Source: DATBLE01 sp963841405
GTDB lineage: Bacteria; Actinomycetota; Thermoleophilia; Gaiellales; Gaiellaceae
Direction of reading: 5' to 3'
NCBI GenBank assembly: GCA_963841405.1
Contig: CAWJCM010000010.1
Location: 1 to 64,000, forward strand
Length of the DNA: 64,000 nt
Below are positions 42,401 through 50,006 of the stretch, piece after piece. The first letter of the stretch is position 1; every line of letters starts with the position of its first letter. The notes under the pieces are model-generated. The model was not told the origin of the DNA. It was given only the letters and a program-made list of their open reading frames with translations, and did no database searches. The position numbers and the translations under genes are program-made.

Positions 42401-42710
42401 CGTCCCCGTACGCGACCGGAGCACCGAACAGCGCCATCACCGCGTCGCCGATGTACTTCTCGACGTGCCCGCCGAAACGCTCGAGCTCCGTGCGCACCCG
42501 GCGAAAATAGGGCGCCTGGACGCGCCTCAGATCCTCGGGGTCGAGACGGGTCGAGATACCGGTGAAATCGACGACATCGACGAACAGGACGGTGACGACC
42601 CGGCGCTCCTCGCCTCCGGCCCGGTCCGCGGCGGCCAGCCGCGTGCCGCACGACCAGCACAACCGGGCCTCGGGCGGGTTGTTCTCCCCGCACTGTCCGC
42701 AGGCGGGCAT
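39426..42710 (-). CDS. Adenylate/guanylate cyclase-AAA ATPase-TPR signalling protein
   Basis: Intact 1094-residue protein. A zinc ribbon (CGQCGENNPPEARLCWSCG) is followed by a class III nucleotide cyclase domain (about 33-215) with VTVLFVDVVDFTGISTRLD and YIGDAVMALFGAPVAYGDDA carrying the metal-binding Asp pair. An AAA/STAND ATPase comes next (LLGGAGVGKSRLLWEL near residue 260; VVLAFEDLHWADDGLLDFIE), then a long TPR-like helical region to the end. The layout is common in actinobacteria and Chloroflexi; substrate preference and activity are unverified. ATG 42710 is six bases after TACACT. A decayed paralogue lies at 13783-16722. Confidence 0.9.
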   Translation of the reverse strand: MPACGQCGENNPPEARLCWSCGTRLAAADRAGGEERRVVTVLFVDVVDFTGISTRLDPEDLRRVQAPYFRRVRTELERFGGHVEKYIGDAVMALFGAPVAYGDDAQRAVLAAFAIRRAIGELNDEEDLDLKVRVAVNTGEAFVDLSARADAGEGMAAGDVVVTAFRLQQAAPVGEIVVGEATYRATQRAIEYAELAPVTAKGKPERLGAWRAVAVDEPAGRPAARLVGRDYELAHLRSLVGTDDLDAPRLVTLLGGAGVGKSRLLWELRRSLEDASEAVVWRQGRCLGYGSGISFSAFAELVKSHAEILESDTPDTVGKKLGATVASLVRDAAARDWTEAYLRPLVGLEGAERLSGDRRGEAFAAWRRFVEGIASASRVVLAFEDLHWADDGLLDFIEHLHRWPGPPLTIVCTARPELCERRPMWPGVIQIEPLSVEDTTALVDALLGATALGPELRDELLVRAAGNPLYAEEFVRMFQERRGDEGVLLPETVQALISGRLDTLHPEAKEILRDAAVVGHGFWVGALAHLGGRQKEQIERRLGELQWKELVRPHPRSALAEESQYMFWHVLVRDVAYAQIPRAARAEKHRLTAEWIESLAPGRGDLTELLAHHYTSALEYARLARQDTTGLVDRARVALRDAGERALTVYAYPAAARFFRDALELWPAADPARPQLLFHLGRALFWSERGGEQELGRAREALVEVGDVERAAQADVLLSRLATARGERERAATHATAAVHRLRDAPPSREQAEAVSNLAGFYALCGDSERALVASEEALALAERMSLDEIRAETLTFRGHARILGGDEGGIADLEQAVELAEEAGSPAIVRSCANLATSLVELGQLERAWAVYDRGRTAATHFGDAHGLHWLAAEWPYELYWRGRWDEAVEAAESLLREDDAGYGGYAGSSVRAWIRLARGDLAGALEDSATALGFARRSKDPAALCPGLALRARVLAEAGRPGEAAPLADEASAVASGRDVLPSFWTADLADVMHQLGLRSGLPVEANAGARWLVAAHHLVAGSHADAAAGYAAIGALPEEAKARLRASTELAAGGAWDNAQKELERARAFYREVGAEAYVRAAESLATAGAS

Positions 42711-42746
42711 GTCCTGAGTGTACGACGGTGTTGTCGATACCGGCGA

Positions 42747-42923
42747 TCAGGGCCGGGTCGGGTTGCTCGGCCAGCCGCCGGGGAGCGCGTCGTTCGTGGT
42801 CACGCAGGCCTGGCCGGCCCCACCGCACGCCGTCGGAGACTGCCCGCTCTTCGTGAACGCCCGCAGAGCAGCGAACAGCGCGACGGCGATGACGACCAGC
42901 AGGATGAGGCCGCGTAGGAGCAA
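42747..42923 (-). CDS. Short single-pass membrane protein
   Basis: 58 codons from TTG 42923: one helix (LILLVVIAVALFAALRAF) followed by a short outside segment with two cysteines (SGQSPTACGGAGQACVTTND) and a Pro/Asn-rich end. It lies in the 304-base gap between the VOC gene and the cyclase gene, on the same strand as both. No better start is present, and there is no ribosome site, so reality as a gene is uncertain. Confidence 0.45.
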   Translation of the reverse strand: MLLRGLILLVVIAVALFAALRAFTKSGQSPTACGGAGQACVTTNDALPGGWPSNPTRP

Positions 42924-43014
42924 CTGGACCGAGTGTGCCTGCGGGAGAACGGAGGCGCTATCCCTTGATCGAGCGAATCACCGCTTCGAGCTCTCGGAGG
43001 AGACCGCCTCGGGG

Positions 43015-43467
43015 CTAGCCGCCGAACGCTTCGGCAACGGCGCGCTCGAGCTCGTCGCGTGGCACGTCCCGGAGCCGTTGGGCGATCCCCCAGCGATGTC
43101 CGAACGGATCGGTGATCTGCCCGTAGCGTTCACCCCAGAAGACGTCCTGTAGCGGCTGGCGCACCTCCGCACCACCGTCGACGGCGCGCTGCCAGACGGC
43201 GTCGACGTCTTCACTCGAGAAGTGCAAGACGGTCGCGGTGCCGCCGACGCTGAGCGGAGAAAGGACGCCTAGGTCAGGGAACTCGTCGGCCAGCATGACC
43301 GTCGAGTCGCCAAACCGGAGCTCGACCTGCATCAGCTTGCCGCCCGGCACCGCGAGGCGATCCCGCTCCTCGGCGCCGAAGACGGTTCTGTACCAGTCGG
43401 CTGCGAGCGCCGCGTCACCGACGACGATGTGCGTGGTGATCGTGTGTGTCGCGTCTACCTCGGGCAT
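43015..43467 (-). CDS. VOC-superfamily protein (PhnB-like)
   Basis: 150 residues. TITTHIVVGDAALAADWYRT with VFGAEERDRL opens the first module, VELRFGDSTVMLADEFPDLG closes it, and LHFSSEDVDAVWQRAVDGGA with VFWGERYGQITDPFGHRWGI forms the second; the W-GxRYGxxxDPFGHxW stretch is typical of PhnB/DinB-associated glyoxalase-like proteins. ATG 43467 shares a base with the DUF5519 stop (TGATG), so the two are translationally coupled. Confidence 0.85.
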   Translation of the reverse strand: MPEVDATHTITTHIVVGDAALAADWYRTVFGAEERDRLAVPGGKLMQVELRFGDSTVMLADEFPDLGVLSPLSVGGTATVLHFSSEDVDAVWQRAVDGGAEVRQPLQDVFWGERYGQITDPFGHRWGIAQRLRDVPRDELERAVAEAFGG

Positions 43468-43817
43468 CACGCGGCTGCCTTGGTGGGCAAGCCGTGGCCG
43501 GCGACGATGCGCTCGTAGTTGAGGCACATCAGCGCGATTACGTCTTCGACGTCCGCCTCGGCCTGGATGCTGCGGGCGCCGAAGCCCGGCCTGCCCGGGA
43601 AGATCGGGTGATAGTCGATTCGCCCCTGGTCGAACAGGGAGCCCCAGACCTCCCTGGGAAAGCCGAAATGGGCGACGCGGTCGCCGTGCAGGTGGCCGAT
43701 CTCTCGGCCGCCCAGCTTGAACGCGAACTCCCCCCGCTTGCCGTACCCCGCCGTGATCCCCGGCCAGGAGGTGACCTCCTGGGTGATCCGCTCGCTCGGC
43801 CTCTTCTCGCTCGTCAT
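43467..43817 (-). CDS. DUF5519 (luciferase-domain) protein
   Basis: 116 residues. ITQEVTSWPGITAGYGKRGE, FAFKLGGREIGHLHGDRVAH and FGFPREVWGSLFDQGRIDYH followed by FPGRPGFGARSI match the DUF5519 family, where a GxREIGHLHG core is constant. No biochemical function is known to me. ATG 43817 has a strong GAGGAGG ribosome site six bases upstream and a 5' leader, unlike most genes here. It is the first gene of the operon under a MerR-type promoter. Confidence 0.8.
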   Translation of the reverse strand: MTSEKRPSERITQEVTSWPGITAGYGKRGEFAFKLGGREIGHLHGDRVAHFGFPREVWGSLFDQGRIDYHPIFPGRPGFGARSIQAEADVEDVIALMCLNYERIVAGHGLPTKAAA

Positions 43818-43855
43818 GGCTGCCTCCTCGCGTGCCGTTGCTCGTCACTGGAGCC

Positions 43856-43886
43856 ACGCTACAAGTTGAAGTTAGGTTCAAGTCAA
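43856..43886 (-). promoter_or_regulatory. MerR-type promoter and operator of the DUF5519-VOC operon
   Basis: On the minus strand TTGACT (43886-43881) and TAGCGT (43861-43856) are separated by 19 bases, the extended spacer characteristic of MerR-regulated promoters. The spacer contains TTGAA-CCTAAC-TTCAA, a dyad placed as a MerR/SoxR-type operator would be. No merR gene is seen in the window, so the regulator is unidentified. Confidence 0.65.
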
Positions 43887-44060
43887 GGGCCTCCCGCCTG
43901 CCGTGGGTCGTGGACGCTTTGACCCGGCCGCGGACGGAGCCGCGAAAACCCCAGTCAGACCCTAGTCAGCCCGAGCATCCTGGACATTCTGCAAACGCCG
44001 GGCCGAGAAAACCCCGCCTGAGAGGCTGTTGCACAAAGCCTTGGAGCGGGGCTTTCTGAG

Positions 44061-44104
44061 GAGCGGATGAAGGGACTCGAACCCTCGACCTTCTGCATGG
44101 CAAG
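44061..44104. repeat. attL-like 44-bp duplicate of the tRNA-Gly 3' part
   Basis: Identical over 44 bases to 54730-54773, which covers tRNA-Gly(GCC) from the anticodon loop to one base past its 3' end. Flanking bases differ on both sides (g/a and g/c). It lacks the 5' half of the tRNA, so it is not a functional tRNA gene but the expected left attachment site of an inserted element. Confidence 0.9.
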
Positions 44105-44550
44105 GCTTGGCGGCCGTTCGCGCCGGTTCGCTTGGGTTCGCCGAAACCTGCCGTTTGCAGCGACTTCGGCTCCGCCATGCGAACGCGACCGAACCCGAGC
44201 GAACAGCGGGTGCAGCCATTGCAGCCGTCGTGATCATCAGCACCACCAGGGCACCTGAACGGCCCGCCGGCCGTATGCCTTTCCTACGGGTCGACGCAGC
44301 GAGCGACTGGGCACGGGCGAGCTGTGTGACGGTCCGCCCCTTCCTCGCGCTCGTCCGCTTCGCGGCGCGATACAGCTCGGAAATCGCCGAGAAGCTCCGC
44401 AACGTCGGGCCGCCAAAAGGGGCGCCGCCGAAGAGGCATCTGCGACGGCGCGTTCGCGGCGGGGCGGGCGCAGATCGTCGCACGTTCGCACTCCTGACGA
44501 TCGCAGAGCGCGGCGCGATCATCGGCCTCGAACGTATTCTTCGGAGTGGC
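44105..44550. other. Gene-free left margin of the island
   Basis: About 450 bases directly inside the left repeat. Open frames exist on both strands but have low-complexity, Arg-rich translations and no recognisable motif. I see no complete gene and no integrase remnant. Confidence 0.5.
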
Positions 44551-44584
44551 CCGTGGGCCGGGCGCGTTTCCGCCCGGCCCACGG
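44551..44584 (-). terminator. Hairpin terminator of the island operon
   Basis: A perfect 14-bp stem (CCGTGGGCCGGGCG with its complement) around a six-base loop, starting 13 bases after the stop of the sugar-binding protein gene. There is no T-run, so it may act as an mRNA-stabilising 3' hairpin as much as a terminator. Confidence 0.65.
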
Positions 44585-44597
44585 AGTCGGGCCGCTT

Positions 44598-45566
44598 CTA
44601 CTTGCTGAGCACGAAGTTGTGCAGCTTCGCTGCGTTCACCTTCGTGATCAGGTAGCACGGCAGGAGCTGCTTTTCCTTCTTGGGCTTCTTGCCCGCCTTG
44701 ATGTACGTGTTGGCCTGATCGACGGCCAGCTTCGTGAAGTCGGCAATCGGCTGAAGCACTGTCGCCTTCAACGTGCCTTTCAGGATTGCTGAGGCGGCAT
44801 CGGGGCTTCCGTCGAGGCCGACGACGACGACGTCCTTGCGGCCTGCATTCTGGAGCGCCGCGACGGCGCCGAGCGCCATGGTGTCGTTGCCGGAGATGAT
44901 GCCTTTGATCTCGGGATGGGCCTGGAGCATCGTCTCGACCACCTGCTGCGCCTGCGTCTGGTCCCAGTTGGCGGTCTGCTTGGCGACCAGCTTTACCCCA
45001 GTGAGCTTGTCGAGCACCGAGTGGTAGCCCTTGGAGCGGACGCCTGCGTTGGTGTCGGACGCCTTTCCGGTCAGCTCGGCGTAGTCACCCTTCGCTCCCA
45101 TGAGCTTCGCAAAGTAGGTGGCACCGAGCACGGCTCCCTGGAAGTTGTTCGACACGAGCTGCGAGACGGCAATGCCGCTCTTGTTGATCTCCCGGTCGAT
45201 CAAGAAGGAGGGGATCCCCGCCTTCTTCGCCCTCTTGATGGCAGCGACGGATGCATCCGCGCCGGCGTTGTCGAGGATGATTGCGGACGCCTTGCGGGAG
45301 ATCGCCAGGTCTACCTCCTGTGACTCCTTAGTCGGATCGCCGCCGCTCGAGAGCGCAAGCGTGTTGTAGCCCAGCCGCTTGGCCTCCTTGACCGCGATCT
45401 TCGATTCCGACGCGAAGAACGGGTTGGTGAGCTCGGGAACGATGACCACGATCAGTTTCTTGGCGTTCTGCTCCGCAGGGGCCGCCGAGGCTGAGACGGC
45501 CGCGACGCCCAGCGACGTGATCAGCGCGAGAAACGCGACCGCCCTCCATCTGGTGATGTGCAACAT
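44598..45566 (-). CDS. Sugar ABC transporter substrate-binding protein (RbsB-like)
   Basis: 322-residue exported binding protein. A Sec signal peptide (RWRAVAFLALITSLGVAAVS, cleavage near ASAA) precedes KLIVVIVPELTNPFFASESK, typical of periplasmic-binding family 4 (ribose/galactose group); DREINKSGIAVSQLVSNNFQ, ISGNDTMALGAVAAL and VVGLDGSPDAASAIL are ligand-pocket segments. No lipobox Cys is evident. A strong GAGGAGGAG ribosome site precedes ATG 45566, which fits higher production than the other transporter subunits. Last gene of the operon. Confidence 0.9.
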   Translation of the reverse strand: MLHITRWRAVAFLALITSLGVAAVSASAAPAEQNAKKLIVVIVPELTNPFFASESKIAVKEAKRLGYNTLALSSGGDPTKESQEVDLAISRKASAIILDNAGADASVAAIKRAKKAGIPSFLIDREINKSGIAVSQLVSNNFQGAVLGATYFAKLMGAKGDYAELTGKASDTNAGVRSKGYHSVLDKLTGVKLVAKQTANWDQTQAQQVVETMLQAHPEIKGIISGNDTMALGAVAALQNAGRKDVVVVGLDGSPDAASAILKGTLKATVLQPIADFTKLAVDQANTYIKAGKKPKKEKQLLPCYLITKVNAAKLHNFVLSK

Positions 45567-45620
45567 GCTCTTTCTCCTCCTCTTCCGCGACCCGCAGGTC
45601 GCTGGATCGCACGGTTCCGG

Positions 45621-46760
45621 TCAGACGTGCGCTATGGGTTTCTCGCTCTGGACCACCTCCTCGACCAGGGCGGCGACCGTGCCCGACGACGCACGGGACT
45701 GCCGCCGCCTCTGAGCCTCGTCGAGCGCGACGGCGGCGACGATGACGGAGCCCTTGGCGACCATCTGCCAGAACTCCGAGACGCCGACGAGCACGAGCCC
45801 GTCGCTGAGGAAGCCGATGACGAACGCGCCGATGATCGTGCCGCCGATCGTGCCCCGACCGCCGAAGAGCGAGGTGCCGCCGAGGACGACGGCCGCGATC
45901 GCCGTCAGCTCGTACGAGGCGGCGGTATCCGGGAACGCCGCGTTGAGCTGGGACGTGATCAGAAGCCCTGTCATCGCGGCGCAGACGCCAGAGATGATGT
46001 AGACGCCCATCTTGATCCGGTTGACGCGGACGCCGCTCAGTTCCGCGGCGCGCTCATTGCCGCCAACGGCGTAGACGCGGCGGCCGAACGCCGTCCTCTT
46101 CGAGACATAGACGGCCGCGGTGGCAAACAGGATCAGCACCACGATCGTGAACGGCACGTGCAGGAAGCTCCCCGTGCCGATGAAGTCGAAGCCGGTGTTG
46201 TGGTGCTGCCGGGTTCCGGCGATGTTCGGGAAGGTGGTGCCGTTGTTCAGCAGGTCGGCGAACCCGCGCGCGACCGACAACATCCCGAGCGTTGCGATGA
46301 ATGGCGCGACGCGGAGCCGTGTGATGATCAGGCCGTTGACCGCTCCGCACCCGGCGCCGACCCCCAGGCCGATCAGGATCACGAGCGGCACGTTGAACCA
46401 GACGACGACGCCGAGCGCGCCGAGGTCGAGGCCGTTGTTGAGCAGGCCGCCGGCGACCATGCCGGCGAGGCCGGCGACGGAGCCGACGGAGAGGTCGATC
46501 CCGGCGCTCAGGATGACGAACGTCTCGCCGATCGCCATGATCGCCGCGATGGCGACGTGCTCCGTCATTACCCGCAGGTTCGAAGCGGTGAAGAAGGCCG
46601 GGGAGAGGACGCTGAAGACGATCACGATCGCGATCAGCGCGACGAAAGCGCGCATGCGGAGCAGCAGCGCGCGCCAGCCCTGAAGCGTCCTCAGCTGCCC
46701 GAGCAGCTCCTGCGCCGATCCGGGAGCCTGGCGGCGGAGGGAGTCGAGCGCCGCGCTCAT
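45621..46760 (-). CDS. Sugar ABC transporter permease (RbsC-like)
   Basis: 379 residues with about ten hydrophobic segments. AILSAGIDLSVGSVAGLAGM is written here as VILSAGIDLSVGSVAGLAGM and is the family signature; AVGGNERAAELSGVRVNRIK is the cytoplasmic coupling loop, and AIAAVVLGGTSLFGGRGTIG closes the core. It forms the membrane channel with the neighbouring ATPase. ATG 46760 overlaps the ATPase stop by one base (TAATG). Confidence 0.93.
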   Translation of the reverse strand: MSAALDSLRRQAPGSAQELLGQLRTLQGWRALLLRMRAFVALIAIVIVFSVLSPAFFTASNLRVMTEHVAIAAIMAIGETFVILSAGIDLSVGSVAGLAGMVAGGLLNNGLDLGALGVVVWFNVPLVILIGLGVGAGCGAVNGLIITRLRVAPFIATLGMLSVARGFADLLNNGTTFPNIAGTRQHHNTGFDFIGTGSFLHVPFTIVVLILFATAAVYVSKRTAFGRRVYAVGGNERAAELSGVRVNRIKMGVYIISGVCAAMTGLLITSQLNAAFPDTAASYELTAIAAVVLGGTSLFGGRGTIGGTIIGAFVIGFLSDGLVLVGVSEFWQMVAKGSVIVAAVALDEAQRRRQSRASSGTVAALVEEVVQSEKPIAHV

Positions 46761-48289
46761 TACGCTGCCGCCTCTGCGGCGTGCGGGTTCGAAGCCGCGA
46801 CGAGCGCCCGCGAGGTCGCCTCACTGCGGCCGAGTTCCCGCGTCAAGCGGCCGCGGGCCATGACCAGGATGCGGTCGGCCATCCCAAGCACCTCGATCAG
46901 ATCGGAGGACGTGAAGAGGATTGCGAGGCCCTCGCCCGCGAGCCGTTTCATGATCCGGTACAGCTCGGTCTTCGCGCCGACGTCGATCCCGCGCATGGGG
47001 TCGTCCATCAGGAGCACCTTCGGATCGGTCATGAGCGCCTTTGAAACCACCACTTTCTGCTGGTTGCCACCGGAGAGCGCCGTGACCGGGTGGTCGATGT
47101 CGGGGACCTTGACGCCCACATCGCCCACCACCTGCCCGACAGCGCGAGCCTCACGGCGAAGGGACAGGCCGACGGCAGAGGTGAGGTCACCAAGACTCGC
47201 GAGCGACACGTTCTGCTTCACCGACAGGGCCTGGACCAGTCCTTCGCGCTGCCGGTCCTCCGGGACGAGGAAGAGCCCGCGCGCGATCCGGGCCCCGATG
47301 CGCTCGCCGTCGATGCGTACGCCGTCGAGGAGAATGCGGCCGACCGCATCTTCTTGTTCGCCGATCAGGCTCTGCAGGAGCTCGGTCCGGCCGGCGCCCA
47401 TGAGTCCGTAGAGACCGACGATCTCACCGGCGGCGACGGAGAAGGAAACCCGATCGAGCCAGAAGCCGCCGCCCGCCCTTGGCAGGGTCAGGTCCTGTAC
47501 CTCGAGCAGTGGTTCGCCGGCCGCACGCGGCTCGTACGGGAACAACTCGTCCGGATCGCGGCCGATCATCTGCTCGACGATCCAGTGCAGATCGATTTCG
47601 CCCGTTGCCGCTTCGGCGACCAGTCTGCCGTCACGGAGGACCGTCACGAAGTCAGCGATCTCAAGGATCTCCTCGAGGCGATGCGAGATGTAGACCACCG
47701 ACACGCCTTCGGCGACCAGGCCGCGGATCACTTTGAACAGGCTTTCGACCTCGCGCGCCGATAGAGCGGACGTCGGCTCGTCCATGATCAGCACGCGCAC
47801 GTCCTGCGAGAGCGCCTTGCAGATCGCGACCATCTGCTGCTGGCCGACCGGCAGGTCGGCTACCTGCGCGCGCGGATCGATGCGCTCGCCGAGCCGCTCG
47901 AGCAGCCTGGCAGCTTCGCGCTCCTGCTCGCGCAGCCGCACCCCGGTGGCCGAAGTGAGTTCGTTGCCGACGAAGATGTTCTCCGCCACGCTCAGATCCG
48001 GGAAGAGGAGTAGCTCCTGATGGATCAACCGGATGCCGTACGCGCCGGCAGTCCGCGGCGAACCAAGCTCGACCGGCTCCCGATCAACGAGGATCCGCCC
48101 GCCGGTCGGCTCGTGGACCCCGGCGAGCACACCCATCAGCGTCGACTTGCCCGCCCCGTTCTCACCGACGAGCGCGTTCACGGTGCCGGCGTAGACGTTG
48201 AAGTCGACGTGGTTGAGCGCCACGGTGCCGCCGAAGACCTTGCTGACGCCCTCCGCTCTGAGGACGACGTCGCGGCGAGGGCAGCTCAC
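46760..48289 (-). CDS. Sugar ABC transporter ATPase, two-domain (RbsA-like)
   Basis: 509 residues. Domain 1 has Walker A GENGAGKSTLM, signature LPVGQQQMVAICKALS, Walker B LIMDEPTSALS and YISHRLEEI. Domain 2 has the degenerate A-site GLMGAGRTELLQSL, signature LSGGNQQKVVVSKALM and LLMDDPMRGIDVGAK. This asymmetry is normal for the carbohydrate-uptake class 2 ATPases. GTG 48289 overlaps the DUF2291 stop (GTGA). Confidence 0.94.
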   Translation of the reverse strand: MSCPRRDVVLRAEGVSKVFGGTVALNHVDFNVYAGTVNALVGENGAGKSTLMGVLAGVHEPTGGRILVDREPVELGSPRTAGAYGIRLIHQELLLFPDLSVAENIFVGNELTSATGVRLREQEREAARLLERLGERIDPRAQVADLPVGQQQMVAICKALSQDVRVLIMDEPTSALSAREVESLFKVIRGLVAEGVSVVYISHRLEEILEIADFVTVLRDGRLVAEAATGEIDLHWIVEQMIGRDPDELFPYEPRAAGEPLLEVQDLTLPRAGGGFWLDRVSFSVAAGEIVGLYGLMGAGRTELLQSLIGEQEDAVGRILLDGVRIDGERIGARIARGLFLVPEDRQREGLVQALSVKQNVSLASLGDLTSAVGLSLRREARAVGQVVGDVGVKVPDIDHPVTALSGGNQQKVVVSKALMTDPKVLLMDDPMRGIDVGAKTELYRIMKRLAGEGLAILFTSSDLIEVLGMADRILVMARGRLTRELGRSEATSRALVAASNPHAAEAAA

Positions 48290-49011
48290 CGACCCACCTC
48301 GAGCGTGACCGGGGTGATCATCGGCAGCGAAGATGTCGACGGCGCGTTCGGGTCCGGCGCCGTGTATGCGCCGGTGAAGACGACGTGCTTGCCCTTCAGC
48401 TTCGCGGTGTCGAGCTTCGCGAGAACCGTGTTGGTCACCATGGCGTTGATCGAGACCGCGACCTCGCCGTACTGGACCTGGTTCACGAACTGGTTGAAGT
48501 TGATGAACGGGAGCGCGTCACGGATGTCGGTGCCGTTCAGGACCGGGCCGATCTGGATCAGAGCGACGGGCTTCTTGTGGGAGCCGAAGGCGATGCCTGC
48601 GGTCGAGACGAGCGAGACGGTGTCGACGGAGACGACACGGCCGCTTCCCTTGACGAGGAAGGAGGGCGGCCCGCCGTCGATCGCGTAGTGGCCGAAGCGC
48701 CTGGCCGTTGCGGCGGGATCGCGCTCGAGGTCGGTCAGCAGCGTCGGGAGGTCGATCGCCTCCTTCTGCACCGTCGGCAGGATCTTGCTCGACCAGATCG
48801 AGGCGACGTACTTGTCGGGATCGAGGTTCGCGCTTCCGGCGACGGCCGAGCCCGAGTCGCCCTTGCCCTTCGACTCGATCACCCAGGGAGGGTCGAAGAT
48901 GGCGAGCAGGACGAGGGCCGCGACGACGGCGGCGGCGACGCCCGCGGTGGCGTGCGAACGTCGTGTCGTACCGATCATGTGGCGGGTGAGGGCGAACGCA
49001 GAGCGGGTCAT
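48286..49011 (-). CDS. DUF2291 family membrane-anchored protein
   Basis: 241 residues. An N-terminal helix (TAGVAAAVVAALVLLAIFDP) is followed by an outside domain with WVIESKGKG, DPDKYVASIWSSKILPTVQK, FNQFVNQVQYGEVAVSINAM and KLKGKHVVFTGAYT. DUF2291 proteins are repeatedly encoded beside ribose-type sugar ABC transporters; their role is unknown and may be in uptake or signalling. ATG 49011 overlaps the regulator stop. Confidence 0.8.
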   Translation of the reverse strand: MTRSAFALTRHMIGTTRRSHATAGVAAAVVAALVLLAIFDPPWVIESKGKGDSGSAVAGSANLDPDKYVASIWSSKILPTVQKEAIDLPTLLTDLERDPAATARRFGHYAIDGGPPSFLVKGSGRVVSVDTVSLVSTAGIAFGSHKKPVALIQIGPVLNGTDIRDALPFINFNQFVNQVQYGEVAVSINAMVTNTVLAKLDTAKLKGKHVVFTGAYTAPDPNAPSTSSLPMITPVTLEVGR

Positions 49012-50006
49012 ATCGACACCTCCTCGAGCATCTGCTCTTCGTCGCCCCGCGACGGGATCGCGGCCAGGCGCTCGGCGGTGAAGCGGTCGGTGATCAGGAC
49101 ATTGACCAGCCGTCCCTCGAGCGCACCGCGGATCGCCTCGAACTTTTCCGCGCCGCCGGCGACTGCGACGGCGCGAGGAACCCGACGCAGCTGCTCGAGC
49201 GAGAGCCCGATCACGCGCTCGCCGAAGCCGCTGTCGACGGGCGTGCCGGATTCGTCGAAGAAGCGGAGACAGATGTCGCCAACGGCACCGAGCCGGTCGA
49301 GCTCGTCGAGTTCCCGCTCGGAGAAGACGTTGCCGCTTTCGCCGAGCAGGCGCGAGGGACGGAGCGCGCCGATCCCGACGAGCGCGAGTGTGAGGCCGTC
49401 GAAGTACGTGCTCGTCTCCGCCACGGGAGGCTCGGCGAGATAGTGGGCGGTCGCCGCTGCGGACGCCGTCACCCCCGGTGCAGGCAGGAAGTGCGGCTCG
49501 GCCTTGAGCAGCGACGCGAGCTGCGTCGTCAGCCGGATCGCGTGCGCCTCGGCGGTGGGGTTGCCGATACCGCCGAGGATCTGGACGACGTGGCTTCCGG
49601 CCGGGCGGCGTGGCGGCTGCATCGACGCGACCATCCGCAGCAGCGTCTCGCTCCACGAGGAGATGCCGACGACCTCGTCGCTGCCGAGTGTCGTCTCGAG
49701 GTACGTCGCGGCGGCGCTGCCGATGTCGCGGAGGATCTGATCCGGCGTCTCGATGACGCAGTCGGCGACGACCGCGTCCTTGAGCTCGTAGCGGCGCTCG
49801 AGCTCGTCCTCGATCTCGGGGTAGACGCCCGCAGGCGGGGTGACGGTCGTGCGGACGATCCCTTCCTTCTGCGCGCCGGTGAGGAGGCGCGAGACCATCG
49901 CCTGCGAGAGCGACAGCTGCTCGGCGATCTCGGGCTGCCGCAGGCCTTGCTCGTAGTAGAGGCATGCGACCTTCGTCATCAGCCTCAGCCGTTCCACTGA
50001 CGTCAT
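49008..50006 (-). CDS. SorC/DeoR-type sugar-binding transcriptional regulator
   Basis: 332 residues. An N-terminal helix-turn-helix (LYYEQGLRQPEIAEQLSLSQ, AMVSRLLTGAQKEGIV) is followed by a sugar-phosphate-binding domain with VVGISSWSETLLRMVASMQP, ILGGIGNPTAEAHAIRLTTQ and VGDICLRFFDESGTPVDSGF, characteristic of the SorC family. It is embedded between kinase and transporter genes, so it would be autoregulated and sense an intermediate such as the phosphorylated sugar. Confidence 0.9.
   Translation of the reverse strand: MTSVERLRLMTKVACLYYEQGLRQPEIAEQLSLSQAMVSRLLTGAQKEGIVRTTVTPPAGVYPEIEDELERRYELKDAVVADCVIETPDQILRDIGSAAATYLETTLGSDEVVGISSWSETLLRMVASMQPPRRPAGSHVVQILGGIGNPTAEAHAIRLTTQLASLLKAEPHFLPAPGVTASAAATAHYLAEPPVAETSTYFDGLTLALVGIGALRPSRLLGESGNVFSERELDELDRLGAVGDICLRFFDESGTPVDSGFGERVIGLSLEQLRRVPRAVAVAGGAEKFEAIRGALEGRLVNVLITDRFTAERLAAIPSRGDEEQMLEEVSI

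Noticed and set aside
44061..44134. A second tRNA-Gly gene
   Set aside because: Only the anticodon-loop-to-3'-end part matches; the sequence right of 44104 has no D-arm or 5' acceptor strand. It is better explained as an attachment-site copy.
43962..44582. Minus-strand frame of about 206 codons across the left island end
   Set aside because: It spans the repeat boundary and the tRNA fragment, and its translation is low-complexity and Arg-rich; not credible as a protein.
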